A DNA stretch of 49,657 nucleotides from a virus: positions 1-49,657 of the IMG/VR virus record IMGVR_UViG_3300017746_000021; one strand, 5' to 3'. The notes beneath the pieces were generated by a model that worked only from the letters and a program-made list of their open reading frames with translations, was not told the DNA's origin and searched no databases. Positions 7,576 through 15,966 of the stretch are shown here, piece after piece. Position 1 is the stretch's first letter; each line of letters opens with the position of its first letter. A program made the position numbers and the translations under genes.

Positions 7576-9099
7576 TTACAGGTAGTTAACTTTATCCGAA
7601 GAACGTGTAAACTGGCCTGTTGCGCTGTCAACACTGGAGTCAAGATCTTTACATAAAATAATATGATAATAGAGATGAGCACCAAAAATGTTGTCAACTA
7701 CTCCGTAACGGGTTAGCAAGCCAACTCGAGGGGCGAAGTCATTAGGGCCAATTGTGCGCTGTACCATCACTGGGATGTACGGACAATAGACGATACCTGT
7801 GTCATAGAACTCAGGGCCTTTATAGCCTAGAAGAACGTAGTTAAGTTCAGTGTCGCGTCTTGGAGCGCCACCAAGAACATCACTGCTCTTGGAGACATCT
7901 TGAAACTGCGACTCGGTGCGGGTGTCACGGTAGACGTTAAAACGTCCGCCGAGATTTCCAACACGAGCGATGCCGACTGGTTGTGTATTAACACTTCCGT
8001 TGACGGACATCCACTGGAACTCGGGAAGCATTTCCATGATTGCACATACCTTAGGTGTGGCTACCAAGAAATTGGCAGCTCCACGGCGGTTACGTACAGC
8101 AATACGATTTGCTTCTACGATTATCTTAGCATAAAGGTCACGATTACGTTCGGCCATCCAACGACCATCAGCGAGTGTGGGGGTCCAAACACTGTAGCCA
8201 TGATTCTTACCAGCATTCAATGCTGTCTGAACCATACGCATGATCATTTCACGGTCGATTTCTGCCTGAATTTCATAGGACATTGCGTTGGTCAATTCCG
8301 TGTCAATGTCTATTCCATTCATGTTCTTGAGATCTTGTTCTAGTTCTACACTCCAGCGAGCTGCTAATCTACGAGTACCAGCTTCAACAGCTGTCTTCTC
8401 AAAAGAGACGAGCATCTGTGGAATATCACCGGTGAGTTCGAAGTTTTTAAGCAATTCCGCTACACCTTGATCTTCAGCAGCCATTGGGAAGTCTGAATCA
8501 GCACCTAAACCGGTGAGATCATCAGACTGTGCGCCTGTGAAGCGAGTGTCGAGGTAGTTGTATCCGACTTCCGCACCATCTGAATTAGGCGAACCAGCTT
8601 GGCGGTCTCTCGCGCGAGGCGAATCTTGAGGTGTTGATTTACCATCAACTCCTGTACCAAGTGTGTCCGTTTCATAACGGTAACGTAAGGCGAATGCCAA
8701 TCCAACAGGTCCGCTCATGGGCTGCACACCAACGATTTCGTTAGTGATGAGCTCAGGGAACGTACGACGGATCATCGGAATGAGGATCTTAGGCAGACGA
8801 CTATCGCCGCTTGCATAAGAGTCTGTATTTCCGAGTGCACCTCCAGTGCCACCGTTATCTGCAGAACCAAAGGCTCCACCGGTACCACCAGAAACATGTC
8901 CGCCACCGTGATAACCACTTTCTTTCAAGCACCATGTCTCTTGGTTTTCCAAGAGTATTGCGGTGTTCAAACGAGTGTGATCGTCTTCAATGGATTTAAC
9001 ATTGCTAGAACTATAATCAAGAACAGGGGCCCATTTTTCCATGAGGAGGTTGGCACGTGATTCATCGATATAACTTTGTGAATTATTTATTTGTGACAT
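7576..9099 (-). CDS. gp23: Major capsid protein gp23
   Basis: 507 residues. The T4 gp23 signature is clear: IPMIRRTFPELITNEIVGVQPMSGP (shown in parts: IPMIRRTFPEL, IVGVQPMSGP) then GLAFALRYRY, AARWSVELEQDL, and the C-terminal GYKGPEFYDTG region. An N-terminal arm (1-70) precedes a Gly-rich stretch (about 64-90) and DSYASGDSRLPK. A second insertion (about 165-200) contains GYNYLDTRFTGAQ. Both segments have look-alikes in two small proteins elsewhere in the window. Start: ATG 9099 has a good AGGA site about 9 nt upstream, unlike most promoter-proximal genes here. It lies downstream of gp22, with a hairpin between them and a terminator after it. Confidence 0.93.
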   Translation of the reverse strand: MSQINNSQSYIDESRANLLMEKWAPVLDYSSSNVKSIEDDHTRLNTAILLENQETWCLKESGYHGGGHVSGGTGGAFGSADNGGTGGALGNTDSYASGDSRLPKILIPMIRRTFPELITNEIVGVQPMSGPVGLAFALRYRYETDTLGTGVDGKSTPQDSPRARDRQAGSPNSDGAEVGYNYLDTRFTGAQSDDLTGLGADSDFPMAAEDQGVAELLKNFELTGDIPQMLVSFEKTAVEAGTRRLAARWSVELEQDLKNMNGIDIDTELTNAMSYEIQAEIDREMIMRMVQTALNAGKNHGYSVWTPTLADGRWMAERNRDLYAKIIVEANRIAVRNRRGAANFLVATPKVCAIMEMLPEFQWMSVNGSVNTQPVGIARVGNLGGRFNVYRDTRTESQFQDVSKSSDVLGGAPRRDTELNYVLLGYKGPEFYDTGIVYCPYIPVMVQRTIGPNDFAPRVGLLTRYGVVDNIFGAHLYYHIILCKDLDSSVDSATGQFTRSSDKVNYL

Positions 9100-9125
9100 A
9101 ATATAGGTTTCCTTTTCTGATTCTC

Positions 9126-9140
9126 AGACCATATAGGTCT
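9126..9140 (-). promoter_or_regulatory. Small hairpin between scaffold and capsid genes
   Basis: AGACC-TATAT-GGTCT, a 5-bp stem with a 5-nt loop in the 45-nt gap before the capsid gene. No T-run follows, so an RNA processing or stability element is more likely than a terminator. It sits upstream of the capsid ribosome-binding site without covering it. Confidence 0.4.
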
Positions 9141-9144
9141 CAAC

Positions 9145-10032
9145 TTAAAATTTTCCTAACTCGGACATGTAAACATTGCCGAGTGGATTAGAGTCGTTGT
9201 TAGATTGTTTATTTGTTGGTGTAGTGCTCTCAACTATCGGTCTGTCAACCTCAGGTCGGCGCTTTGCTACAGCCTCTTGTTTAATTTTAACTATCTTTTC
9301 TTCTTCTGTTTTATCAAACAATCTCAATGTGTAGTCAAAATTTTCAGTGATAAACTCTGGAGATTTATTTGATAACACCCGATGCATGTATTGTTGTTTT
9401 TGTTTGGGTAGATCTTGTGTCTTCTCACTCAACAATATATGTGATTGTAATTGTGTGACTTGATTGGCTAAGTTGTTGTTGTTCTCAGACAACTGTGTGA
9501 TCTTCTTGTGTGACTGATCAATTTCAACTTTACCTTCATGTATAGCGTCTTTAATTGTTTCTTTGGATAGAGCGAGGTCTACCCCTAAGGTTGATCTCAA
9601 TGATTCAAGCACTTTGACTGCTTTGTTATTTCTGATAGCTTCCTGTACATCTTGTAAAGGTATATTCTCATCGATGTACTCTTCTAAATAATTGCTAATA
9701 CTCTCGACTAAAGTGTTTTTGAAACCACTAGCATCTTCAGTTAGTGTTGATTCGTACCTCTTGACTAGCTGGACTAATTTCTGAGCATGGTTTTTATCTA
9801 GAGCCTCTACAACCTTCTCAAGCTTGTCGGTGTGATCTTTGTCAATCGCTTCGAGTAAACTCTCAAGCTTATCAGCGTGTGTCTGGTCTTGTTCGACAAG
9901 CGCCTTTTCCGCACGGATGACGGATCGTGAGTCGACCGCTTCGTTAAATACAGTTTCAATCTGATCTAGCGTTTCTTGTGTGATTATATCACCAACCGCT
10001 TCCTTCAATATAGATGTTATGTCTTTGCTCAT
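9145..10032 (-). CDS. gp22: Prohead scaffolding core protein gp22
   Basis: 295 residues, highly charged and predicted almost wholly alpha-helical, with heptad-like repeats of LESLLEAIDKDHTDKLEK type (about 53-95) and a Gln/Asn-rich coiled coil around 180-200. A low-complexity Thr/Asn/Pro C-terminal segment follows. Composition, size and position between gp21 and gp23 match T4 gp22, the core assembled inside the prohead and degraded by gp21. Its start overlaps the stop of the small core gene. The nearest late promoter (10064-10071) lies inside that gene, leaving an unusually long spacing of 31 nt. Confidence 0.8.
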   Translation of the reverse strand: MSKDITSILKEAVGDIITQETLDQIETVFNEAVDSRSVIRAEKALVEQDQTHADKLESLLEAIDKDHTDKLEKVVEALDKNHAQKLVQLVKRYESTLTEDASGFKNTLVESISNYLEEYIDENIPLQDVQEAIRNNKAVKVLESLRSTLGVDLALSKETIKDAIHEGKVEIDQSHKKITQLSENNNNLANQVTQLQSHILLSEKTQDLPKQKQQYMHRVLSNKSPEFITENFDYTLRLFDKTEEEKIVKIKQEAVAKRRPEVDRPIVESTTPTNKQSNNDSNPLGNVYMSELGKF

Positions 10033-10178
10033 GTTTTTTGAAATATTTTAAAATTCTTATGATTATTTATACGATTCAGTAACTTATTTTCTATAATAGA
10101 CTTTAATTGTTTATTAGCCTCACTATAATTTTTATCAGAAACTGACTTGATGAATGAGTTTATTTGTTTGTTTTTCAT
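10029..10178 (-). CDS. Small prohead core protein (gp67/gp68-like)
   Basis: 49 residues between gp21 and gp22. It begins MKNKQINSFIKSV and continues with a SDKNYSEANKQLKSIIENKL helix. It starts in an ATGA overlap with gp21 and its TGA overlaps the ATG of gp22, so all three are probably translated in coupling. In T4 the small core proteins gp67 and gp68 occupy this place. The helix-rich, Lys-rich sequence fits, but assignment rests mainly on position. Confidence 0.6.
   Translation of the reverse strand: MKNKQINSFIKSVSDKNYSEANKQLKSIIENKLLNRINNHKNFKIFQKT
10064..10071 (-). promoter_or_regulatory. T4-type late promoter (TATAAATA) inside the small core gene
   Basis: Perfect TATAAATA on the minus strand, 31 nt upstream of the gp22 start. 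It would give gp22 and gp23 an additional transcript, matching their need for high expression. Confidence 0.55.
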
Positions 10179-10843
10179 GTCTTGGAAATTGCTTTTAAAA
10201 AGTCTGCTACTGCATTAGTTAGATGTTCATTTAAGTTTTTACTAGGAAGATTGCTCAGATTGTTGTCGAATTGTTCGTACACTTCGCAAAAGTTTCCAGT
10301 GTTATCACAAATCCATTGCTTACTCTCAAGTATACCATCAACAAATGCTCCAGGGTAACTAGGGTCTGCAACACAATCAATCGCGATGAGCTTCATATCC
10401 TCTACACGATTTATACCACCAGCCTCCTCGACTAACCGGCCAAGAGATCTGGTACTCATACCAACTCGTACACCATCTCGTATAAGAGCTTCTACAATCT
10501 TACCTGTGGGAGTGGATAAGACTTTTGACTTACCGATTACTTCATTACCAGCTGGTTTCAACTCTGTCACCATATGACAGGCTCGTTCTAGATCTACTTC
10601 TGCAGTTGAAGGGTGATTAAGTTCTCCTAAAGCCTTAGCGTTATCTATCTCCTCTCTAACATACCTATCAACCTCACGTATCATCTCTTCCTTAATATAT
10701 CTACGTTTGTTCTTATTGACTTTCTCCGCACACATGTAAGGTCCTTCTATATACACACGTGATGGTTTATTACCATCACCTTCTTCAATTATATAATTAA
10801 ACTCACTACGATCGAAATCTTCTACTAATAGGTTATATGCCAT
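10175..10843 (-). CDS. gp21: Prohead core protein protease gp21
   Basis: 222 residues. Matches the T4 gp21 / herpesvirus-protease-like family: YIEGPYMCAEKVNKNKRRY at 31-49, GELNHPST with candidate catalytic His77, and VGMSTRSLG with candidate nucleophile Ser130. The KLIAIDCVADPSYPGA segment follows. The C-terminal 60 residues are less conserved. It cleaves scaffold and capsid N-termini during head maturation. A GATAAATA late promoter lies 8 nt upstream of the start. It overlaps the next gene by 4 bp. Confidence 0.88.
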   Translation of the reverse strand: MAYNLLVEDFDRSEFNYIIEEGDGNKPSRVYIEGPYMCAEKVNKNKRRYIKEEMIREVDRYVREEIDNAKALGELNHPSTAEVDLERACHMVTELKPAGNEVIGKSKVLSTPTGKIVEALIRDGVRVGMSTRSLGRLVEEAGGINRVEDMKLIAIDCVADPSYPGAFVDGILESKQWICDNTGNFCEVYEQFDNNLSNLPSKNLNEHLTNAVADFLKAISKT

Positions 10844-10851
10844 GTGATAAT

Positions 10852-10859
10852 TATTTATC
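10852..10859 (-). promoter_or_regulatory. T4-type late promoter (GATAAATA)
   Basis: One mismatch from consensus, 8 nt upstream of gp21 ATG 10843. Confidence 0.6.
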
Positions 10860-10883
10860 TCATACTGACCAAAAAAACATATT

Positions 10884-11339
10884 TTACTGGTTGAATAAGT
10901 GATCTTCAGTTAATATTTGGAATTTATAACCTCTAGACTTACACCATTTTTCAGCAGCAGCCCACTTGGCTTGGTTCTTGATATATGTTACATTTTCATA
11001 CAACACTGTGCTGTTTTTTTTATTTCCATGAGACTTTGGTTTTTGTGTCTGTTTTTTTGGTTTGATCTCGATAAGGTACTTCACGACAACTCCACCTTCG
11101 AGTATCTTGACGGTGTTATCTACAATATACCTAGCTGTTCTACCAGTCAATGGTGATGTGTAGGGTACTACGACCGACTCACTTGTCCATTCTAGTATAC
11201 TATCAGTAGCGTCACACCATCTGAAGAATTTTAACTCCCAACTAGACCTATAAACCGGTCGCTTAGAACCCTTGTACTTATTACCGACTGGAGTGTACAC
11301 TCCTTGCTTATATTGACTGTAAGTTCTCTTACGCCTCAT
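10884..11339 (-). CDS. gp4: Head completion protein gp4 (nuclease-fold)
   Basis: 151 residues. Contains PVYRSSWELKFFRWCD, the characteristic gp4 opening, then a TSPLTGRTARYIVDNTVK strand region and KYLIEIKPKKQTQ. The core resembles a TnsA/PD-(D/E)XK fold, with Glu and Lys in IEIKPK. In T4, gp4 seals or trims packaged DNA at the head before tail joining. It starts in an ATGA overlap with gp13 and has no promoter of its own. Confidence 0.78.
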   Translation of the reverse strand: MRRKRTYSQYKQGVYTPVGNKYKGSKRPVYRSSWELKFFRWCDATDSILEWTSESVVVPYTSPLTGRTARYIVDNTVKILEGGVVVKYLIEIKPKKQTQKPKSHGNKKNSTVLYENVTYIKNQAKWAAAEKWCKSRGYKFQILTEDHLFNQ

Positions 11340-12601
11340 CCTACAAAAAACATAGGAGGGTCAGCATCTCCAAAACCAGGAGTTGTGCCTGTATATAGCT
11401 TTTCTTCTAATGCGGATTTTTCTTGTGTACCTTCCGATAGCAATTCACTATAGTTGGGAGATCCACCACCAAATAAATTCGTACCTTGATACTTACCACG
11501 TATACGAGCTATCGTTATTTTAGTCAATGCCAGTGCGTATTGATAAACCCACGGCTCTACTATAATGTCTTTCAAAGGTTTCTCCAACCACACACCAACT
11601 GCACCCCAAAATTGAGCACGCGTGTGACTTGTTGGATCAGGTGTCATGAACATTCTCTGCTCTCGCTCATCAAATCTCCAGCAATATTTTGTCGAGAGCA
11701 TCTTGTTGCGGACATTCATCCACTCCTTTAATGTGTACCAGCTCACTAGATCGAATCCATACTTTCCCATCGCATAGCTAAAATATGTTTGTTGTGCTAA
11801 TGTTTGCTCGATAGTAAATAGTGTATTGATTCCACTTGTGGTACCTTCTTCAAATGAGTACACATCAACGACTTTCCTAGTGGAGTTCAATAGATTGTCG
11901 AACCCTCGAGTGTATGTTGTTAGTTTCTTCTTCTTGGTATCAGGTGAGAAGTTGTCACGAGTGACTGTAGCAACTCCTTTAACCTCTGTAGTAATTCTGA
12001 TTTCAATTTGATCACTTGATGTATGTACATTAAATATAGACTTAGGATCCTCAGATGTATACGTTCTTCCATACTCAGCAACGCTGGCGTCTATTTCATC
12101 AGTTATGTCGTTATATACTGCAGTTATTAAGAATTTAGTAGCATGGTGGTAGTAACCACTTTTAAATTGTAGCAAAAACTCTACTGGTGTATTCTCTTCT
12201 TTAGATATAGTATATGTATAAATGGTACGAGGTTCATTAATGAAATCGATAGCTTCTGTGTGAGTGGGTGACTTATCATACTCAGGATTCTCGTTAGTAA
12301 TCTCACCACTCAGTTCAGGTGTGTTGTCAATTAGTTTAGGCATGTACAAGCCTTTTTGTTTCTCATATAGTGTGCTATGAAACACAAGATACTCTTCAGT
12401 AAAACCGGCGAATTTTGTGAACAGCTCACAAGCTTGTGCGATGTTGTCATATACCTGCATGGTGTGCGCTTCTACATTTATCTGAGGATAACCTAATGTC
12501 ATCGCGATTCGGTCGCACAAACCGTCAATATCTTTGATACGAGGATTTAAATTGGTGCTGTAATACAGCTCTGGATCTGGTTCTACTTGTTCTACTGACA
12601 T
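11336..12601 (-). CDS. gp13: Neck protein gp13-like
   Basis: 421 residues, longer than T4 gp13 (about 309). The N-terminus (IAMTLGYPQINVEAHTMQVY, then IAQACELFTKFAGF) aligns in pattern with the T4 gp13 opening, which also has a LGAP.INVELT..QIYDCI stretch. A Thr-rich middle region precedes a conserved-looking C-terminus (WRFDEREQRMFMTPDP, then IVEPWVYQYALALTKITIARI). Position directly before gp4 in the head/neck block supports it. The central insertion explains the extra length. A CATAAATA late promoter lies 6 nt upstream. Confidence 0.6.
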   Translation of the reverse strand: MSVEQVEPDPELYYSTNLNPRIKDIDGLCDRIAMTLGYPQINVEAHTMQVYDNIAQACELFTKFAGFTEEYLVFHSTLYEKQKGLYMPKLIDNTPELSGEITNENPEYDKSPTHTEAIDFINEPRTIYTYTISKEENTPVEFLLQFKSGYYHHATKFLITAVYNDITDEIDASVAEYGRTYTSEDPKSIFNVHTSSDQIEIRITTEVKGVATVTRDNFSPDTKKKKLTTYTRGFDNLLNSTRKVVDVYSFEEGTTSGINTLFTIEQTLAQQTYFSYAMGKYGFDLVSWYTLKEWMNVRNKMLSTKYCWRFDEREQRMFMTPDPTSHTRAQFWGAVGVWLEKPLKDIIVEPWVYQYALALTKITIARIRGKYQGTNLFGGGSPNYSELLSEGTQEKSALEEKLYTGTTPGFGDADPPMFFVG

Positions 12602-12607
12602 CGTAAT

Positions 12608-12615
12608 TATTTATG
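12608..12615 (-). promoter_or_regulatory. T4-type late promoter (CATAAATA)
   Basis: One mismatch from consensus; 6 nt upstream of the gp13-like start at 12601. It drives the gp13-gp4 pair. Confidence 0.6.
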
Positions 12616-12623
12616 CCTCGCGT

Positions 12624-12652
12624 AAAAAAAAGGAGGCTCCGAAGAGCCTCCT
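12624..12652 (-). terminator. Intrinsic terminator with UUCG tetraloop
   Basis: Read on the minus strand: AGGAGGCTC, loop TTCG, GAGCCTCCT, then seven T. Nine perfect base pairs with a stable tetraloop make this the clearest terminator in the window. It ends the transcript of the structural gene at 12681-14825 and lies just upstream of the next late promoter. Confidence 0.93.
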
Positions 12653-12680
12653 AGAGGGTTAAGGGTTATTGTTAATACAA

Positions 12681-14825
12681 TTACTTGATCATTTGATAAT
12701 GACCTACAACTGTGTTAGTTGATCCAGATGTTTGTGTGCAAACAAGATTAACTGTGTTGGTATCTGTAACTGTTACTGTGAACGTTCCATCGATATCACT
12801 TGCTCCTGTTGATACAACACCATAAGAAATGAGCTTAGCACTAGTGCCAGCTGCATTTGTTGCAATCAAGATTTCTCTTGTTGTGGTATCTGTACCATCG
12901 GACATTCTGATATGAACTTTAGCGGAATCATAAACATCACCGTCAAATGAGAACATTGTGTTTCCGTCTGTGGTGTTGTCCATTGTCGTAGAGAAATCAT
13001 TCTCAAGACGGTTTCCGGACTGAAGTACAAGCTCATTTTCCGATTGAAGAGCCATGTGACCAGAGCCAGTGGACCAATCGTAATCTGATGTGATTGTTCC
13101 AGACTGAAGCAACATGTCATCAGCTGTTCCAACGATGTTGTTGGTTTCCATTGACAATTGACCGTCGCAATCAATTCCACCGTTGAATTCAGCTTCAACA
13201 GCGAATGTGGCTTTGCCGGTTTGTGTCATTGTACCTGTAACAGTAGCGTCGTTACTAATGGACAAGTCGTTACCGATTGTCACATCATTTGGCAATCCAA
13301 CTGTGATTGTTTGACCACTACCAGCAGTTTCAATCTCATTGGTTGTACCAACGATAGACAAGGTCTGACTGTCAAGATCAACCGCGAGAGCACCACCGGT
13401 GTCTCCTTGAAGATCTAAATCAGCATTTCCTACTTTGCTATCAACATAAGCCTTGTTGGCTATGTCAGCATCCTCTGCAACAGCATCAGCTGAATCGGAG
13501 CTCAACTGTGATCCACTGAGCACGGTTGTAATACCAGTACTTGAGACTGTGAATCCAGTCATGGTGATACTATCACCACTGATGTCTCCACAATCAAGTG
13601 TGCTAGTTCCAATGTCGATTGTTCCGAAACCGGATGTGATCGAACCAGAATTTAAAGCACCAGTTGTTACCAAGGAGGCGTCTCCAGGATATGAATCTGC
13701 ACCAGTCAGATCGAATGCGGGTTGCGCAACCGAGCTACCAAGTGTGAATTCAACTCCACCTGCGCTCAATGCGCTGTTAGTCAGCTTGTTGTTAGCGATA
13801 GAACCACCCAACATGTCGTTGGATATTCCACCGGATTTAACTTGCAAACCATTGTCAGCATTAATCTCAATCGATGCATCATCTACTATAGCCACAGCAC
13901 TGAAGTCTCCAGCGGCGGACATAGTCATGTCAACAGATGTGGAATCAGACACTGATAATGCTGTATATACACGGTCATTAGTGTAATACAGATTTGAACT
14001 GCCTTCGCCTAGACCGTCTGTATCAAACGCGCTGAGTTCAGCAACTTTGCTAGACTCGATGCTTCCTGCCAACATGGCGTTGGTCACTCCTTCAGTCGTT
14101 ACACTAAATGAACCATTTGTGGCTGTAATACCAGCTCCAGCTACTGCTGAAGCGTAATCCGCCCATGAATCTCTTCTGGTTCCATTTCCATCAGCATCAA
14201 TGAACAGCAAGGAATCTGCTGCAGGATCAACTACAGCGACAGTTGCTTCACTCAATGACACGTCTAATGTTAATGTATTAGCGGTATCATCATATGTCTT
14301 GGTCAATCCACTGCCATCAACCAACATGGTGCTGATACGATCATCAACACGCTCGTCTGTGTAATACAGTTTGTTTCCTTCATCCAAGTCAGTTGTCGAG
14401 AACGCGCTGAGTTCAGCAACTTTGCTGGACTCGATGCTTCCTGCCAACATTGCGTTGGTAATTCCTTCTGCTTTGACTTGAACACCATTATCAGCATCAA
14501 TCTCGATTGAACTGTCATCAACCTCAAGAGCCAACGCAACGTTGTCCTCGGTCAATGTCCAGGTCAATGCATTATCACTCTGGAAATTTATAGTATCATC
14601 TACTTCAACAGTATATGTACTACCATTAATTTCAGTTGTGGATAGTGTGAATTGATTATGTGCATCAATATAGCTTTTTACAGCATACTCAGTTGGAAGT
14701 TCGCTTTGGCTATTACCAGCAAGATTGGGATCGTTACTGATAGCGCTCAAAGAGACACCATTCAACTCTAATTGTTTTCCTGAGGGTATACTCAGGCCAC
14801 CTTCTACTACGAATTTATTACTCAT
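12681..14825 (-). CDS. Repeat-rich virion structural / fibre-like protein
   Basis: 714 residues from ATG 14825. I reject the longer GTG start at 14849 because TATAAATA sits between them, 8 nt before ATG 14825. The protein is Ser/Thr/Asp/Ala-rich, poor in Lys and aromatic residues, and has beta-strand periodicity typical of trimeric fibres. A module including IESSKVAELSAF and a YYT(D/N)(E/D)RV motif occurs twice. I recall such YTDxRV modules from structural proteins of marine T4-like phages. No S74 chaperone domain is seen at the C-terminus, which looks like a small beta domain. The exact virion location is unknown. A strong terminator follows. Confidence 0.7.
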   Translation of the reverse strand: MSNKFVVEGGLSIPSGKQLELNGVSLSAISNDPNLAGNSQSELPTEYAVKSYIDAHNQFTLSTTEINGSTYTVEVDDTINFQSDNALTWTLTEDNVALALEVDDSSIEIDADNGVQVKAEGITNAMLAGSIESSKVAELSAFSTTDLDEGNKLYYTDERVDDRISTMLVDGSGLTKTYDDTANTLTLDVSLSEATVAVVDPAADSLLFIDADGNGTRRDSWADYASAVAGAGITATNGSFSVTTEGVTNAMLAGSIESSKVAELSAFDTDGLGEGSSNLYYTNDRVYTALSVSDSTSVDMTMSAAGDFSAVAIVDDASIEINADNGLQVKSGGISNDMLGGSIANNKLTNSALSAGGVEFTLGSSVAQPAFDLTGADSYPGDASLVTTGALNSGSITSGFGTIDIGTSTLDCGDISGDSITMTGFTVSSTGITTVLSGSQLSSDSADAVAEDADIANKAYVDSKVGNADLDLQGDTGGALAVDLDSQTLSIVGTTNEIETAGSGQTITVGLPNDVTIGNDLSISNDATVTGTMTQTGKATFAVEAEFNGGIDCDGQLSMETNNIVGTADDMLLQSGTITSDYDWSTGSGHMALQSENELVLQSGNRLENDFSTTMDNTTDGNTMFSFDGDVYDSAKVHIRMSDGTDTTTREILIATNAAGTSAKLISYGVVSTGASDIDGTFTVTVTDTNTVNLVCTQTSGSTNTVVGHYQMIK
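14026..14084 (-). repeat. 59-bp direct repeat, copy 1 (copy 2 at 14401-14459)
   Basis: The two copies differ at only 2-3 of 59 positions although they encode structural modules 375 bp apart. This indicates recent duplication or gene conversion within the fibre-like gene. Both encode the SSKVAELSAF module. Confidence 0.85.
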
Positions 14826-14833
14826 AACATAAT

Positions 14834-14841
14834 TATTTATA
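14834..14841 (-). promoter_or_regulatory. T4-type late promoter (TATAAATA)
   Basis: Perfect consensus, 8 nt upstream of ATG 14825. Confidence 0.7.
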
Positions 14842-14879
14842 GCAACCACTAGTTAATTTATTAAGTTGCGCACCATAAT

Positions 14880-15431
14880 ATGACAAATAAAATCCAAAAA
14901 ACTATTTTAAAAGCGCGATACATGGATCTTGAGCTTCAAGAAGTTAAAGAAATTTTTGAGAAATGTAAATCAGATTGGTTTAGTTATGTGGCTCGTGTCA
15001 CAGCTGAGAAAAGACCACAACAATCGGATCCACCCTGTCCAGTTGATAAAGAGCAAGAACATACTAAAGTTAAGCATAAACCTAAAAAAGATCAACCAGG
15101 TGTAGTGAAACAGATGTACAGAGACATTGCCAAGCAGGTCCACCCGGATAAAAACATAGGCAGTCAAGAGGATAAGGAGAGGTTGATGAGACAAGCCTCA
15201 AGAGCCAAAGAGTCAGGTGATTTGATATCATTGATGAGTATGTGTGATGACTTAGGAATCAAAACACCTAAGCTCAGACAATCACACGTTAAGTATATCG
15301 AGCAAGACATACGTAACAAAGAGACACAGATTAAACAAATGAAACTTTCAGATGCTTGGATTTGGTATCATTCTGATGAACAAAAAAAGGACATCATACA
15401 TAAAATGTTAATTAAGAGTCTAACTGAGTAG
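14880..15431 (+). CDS. J-domain (DnaJ-like) protein
   Basis: 183 residues, the only plus-strand gene in the virion block. Residues about 75-125 form a J-domain-like helix pair: MYRDIAKQVHPDKN carries the diagnostic HPD tripeptide, followed by a basic helix III (LMRQASRAKESGDLISLM). The N-terminus is helical with a Lys/Pro-rich linker, and the C-terminus is charged helical (IRNKETQIKQMKLSDAW). J-domains stimulate Hsp70 ATPase, so it probably recruits host DnaK. The 3' end overlaps the convergent structural gene by 12 bp. No promoter of the TATAAATA type is seen. Confidence 0.72.
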   Translation: MTNKIQKTILKARYMDLELQEVKEIFEKCKSDWFSYVARVTAEKRPQQSDPPCPVDKEQEHTKVKHKPKKDQPGVVKQMYRDIAKQVHPDKNIGSQEDKERLMRQASRAKESGDLISLMSMCDDLGIKTPKLRQSHVKYIEQDIRNKETQIKQMKLSDAWIWYHSDEQKKDIIHKMLIKSLTE

Positions 15432-15965
15432 AAACTTGAATACAGATATGTCGAGTGCTTGTGAGGTAGTAGCAGAAAGTGCCATAGCACCGGTAGACAC
15501 ACTTGCATTGAATGATATAATATCTTTATCACCTAATACACCATACTGTGTTATATGCACGTTATCATTGGTGTCTACATGTAGTAGCATTTCAGAGCAA
15601 TGTGATACACTAGAACCACTCGCATTTATAATATATTTTGCAGTGGTGTGATCTGTCACAGTGAATGTATCTAACTCTGATGTACCGTTTAATGAATCTA
15701 TCTTGATGGTTGTGACTTCACTATCATCAGTAAACTGAACAGTGTCAGTTGAAATTGCACCAGTGTTAGATGTTGTAGGAGTGGGTCTCCAGTCGGTGTT
15801 TCCACTTCCGTATTTTTCATATCTTTTAAAACCATCATCTGTATCTAAAAGGTATGTACCCAACGCAGCAATGACTCCGTCACCTTGTGTTGGATTACCA
15901 GCAGCTTTGATCACTACCTGACGTAGTGGTAATTCATCTCTTATAAAATCTTCAAATTGTGACAT
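15420..15965 (-). CDS. Predicted virion structural protein, 181 aa
   Basis: Begins MSQFEDFIRDELPLRQVV, followed by a Gly/Asp/Thr-rich beta region (GTYLLDTDDGFKRYEKYG) and a long Ser/Thr-rich tail. It lies 1 nt downstream of the 912-residue structural gene and has a very strong ribosome-binding site (GAGGAGGG, 6 nt before ATG), so it is translated from the same transcript. Composition and position suggest a fibre- or neck-associated protein. No family recognised. Confidence 0.6.
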   Translation of the reverse strand: MSQFEDFIRDELPLRQVVIKAAGNPTQGDGVIAALGTYLLDTDDGFKRYEKYGSGNTDWRPTPTTSNTGAISTDTVQFTDDSEVTTIKIDSLNGTSELDTFTVTDHTTAKYIINASGSSVSHCSEMLLHVDTNDNVHITQYGVLGDKDIISFNASVSTGAMALSATTSQALDISVFKFLLS

Positions 15966-15966
15966 C

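Noticed and set aside
9084-9091. AATAAATA as a late promoter for the capsid gene
   Set aside because: It lies inside capsid codons 3-6, with no suitable in-frame start near downstream; the capsid has a normal AGGA site before ATG 9099.
13453-13986. 177-residue plus-strand frame inside the 714-residue structural gene
   Set aside because: Antisense shadow of a Ser/Ala/Asp-rich repetitive protein, no start signal.
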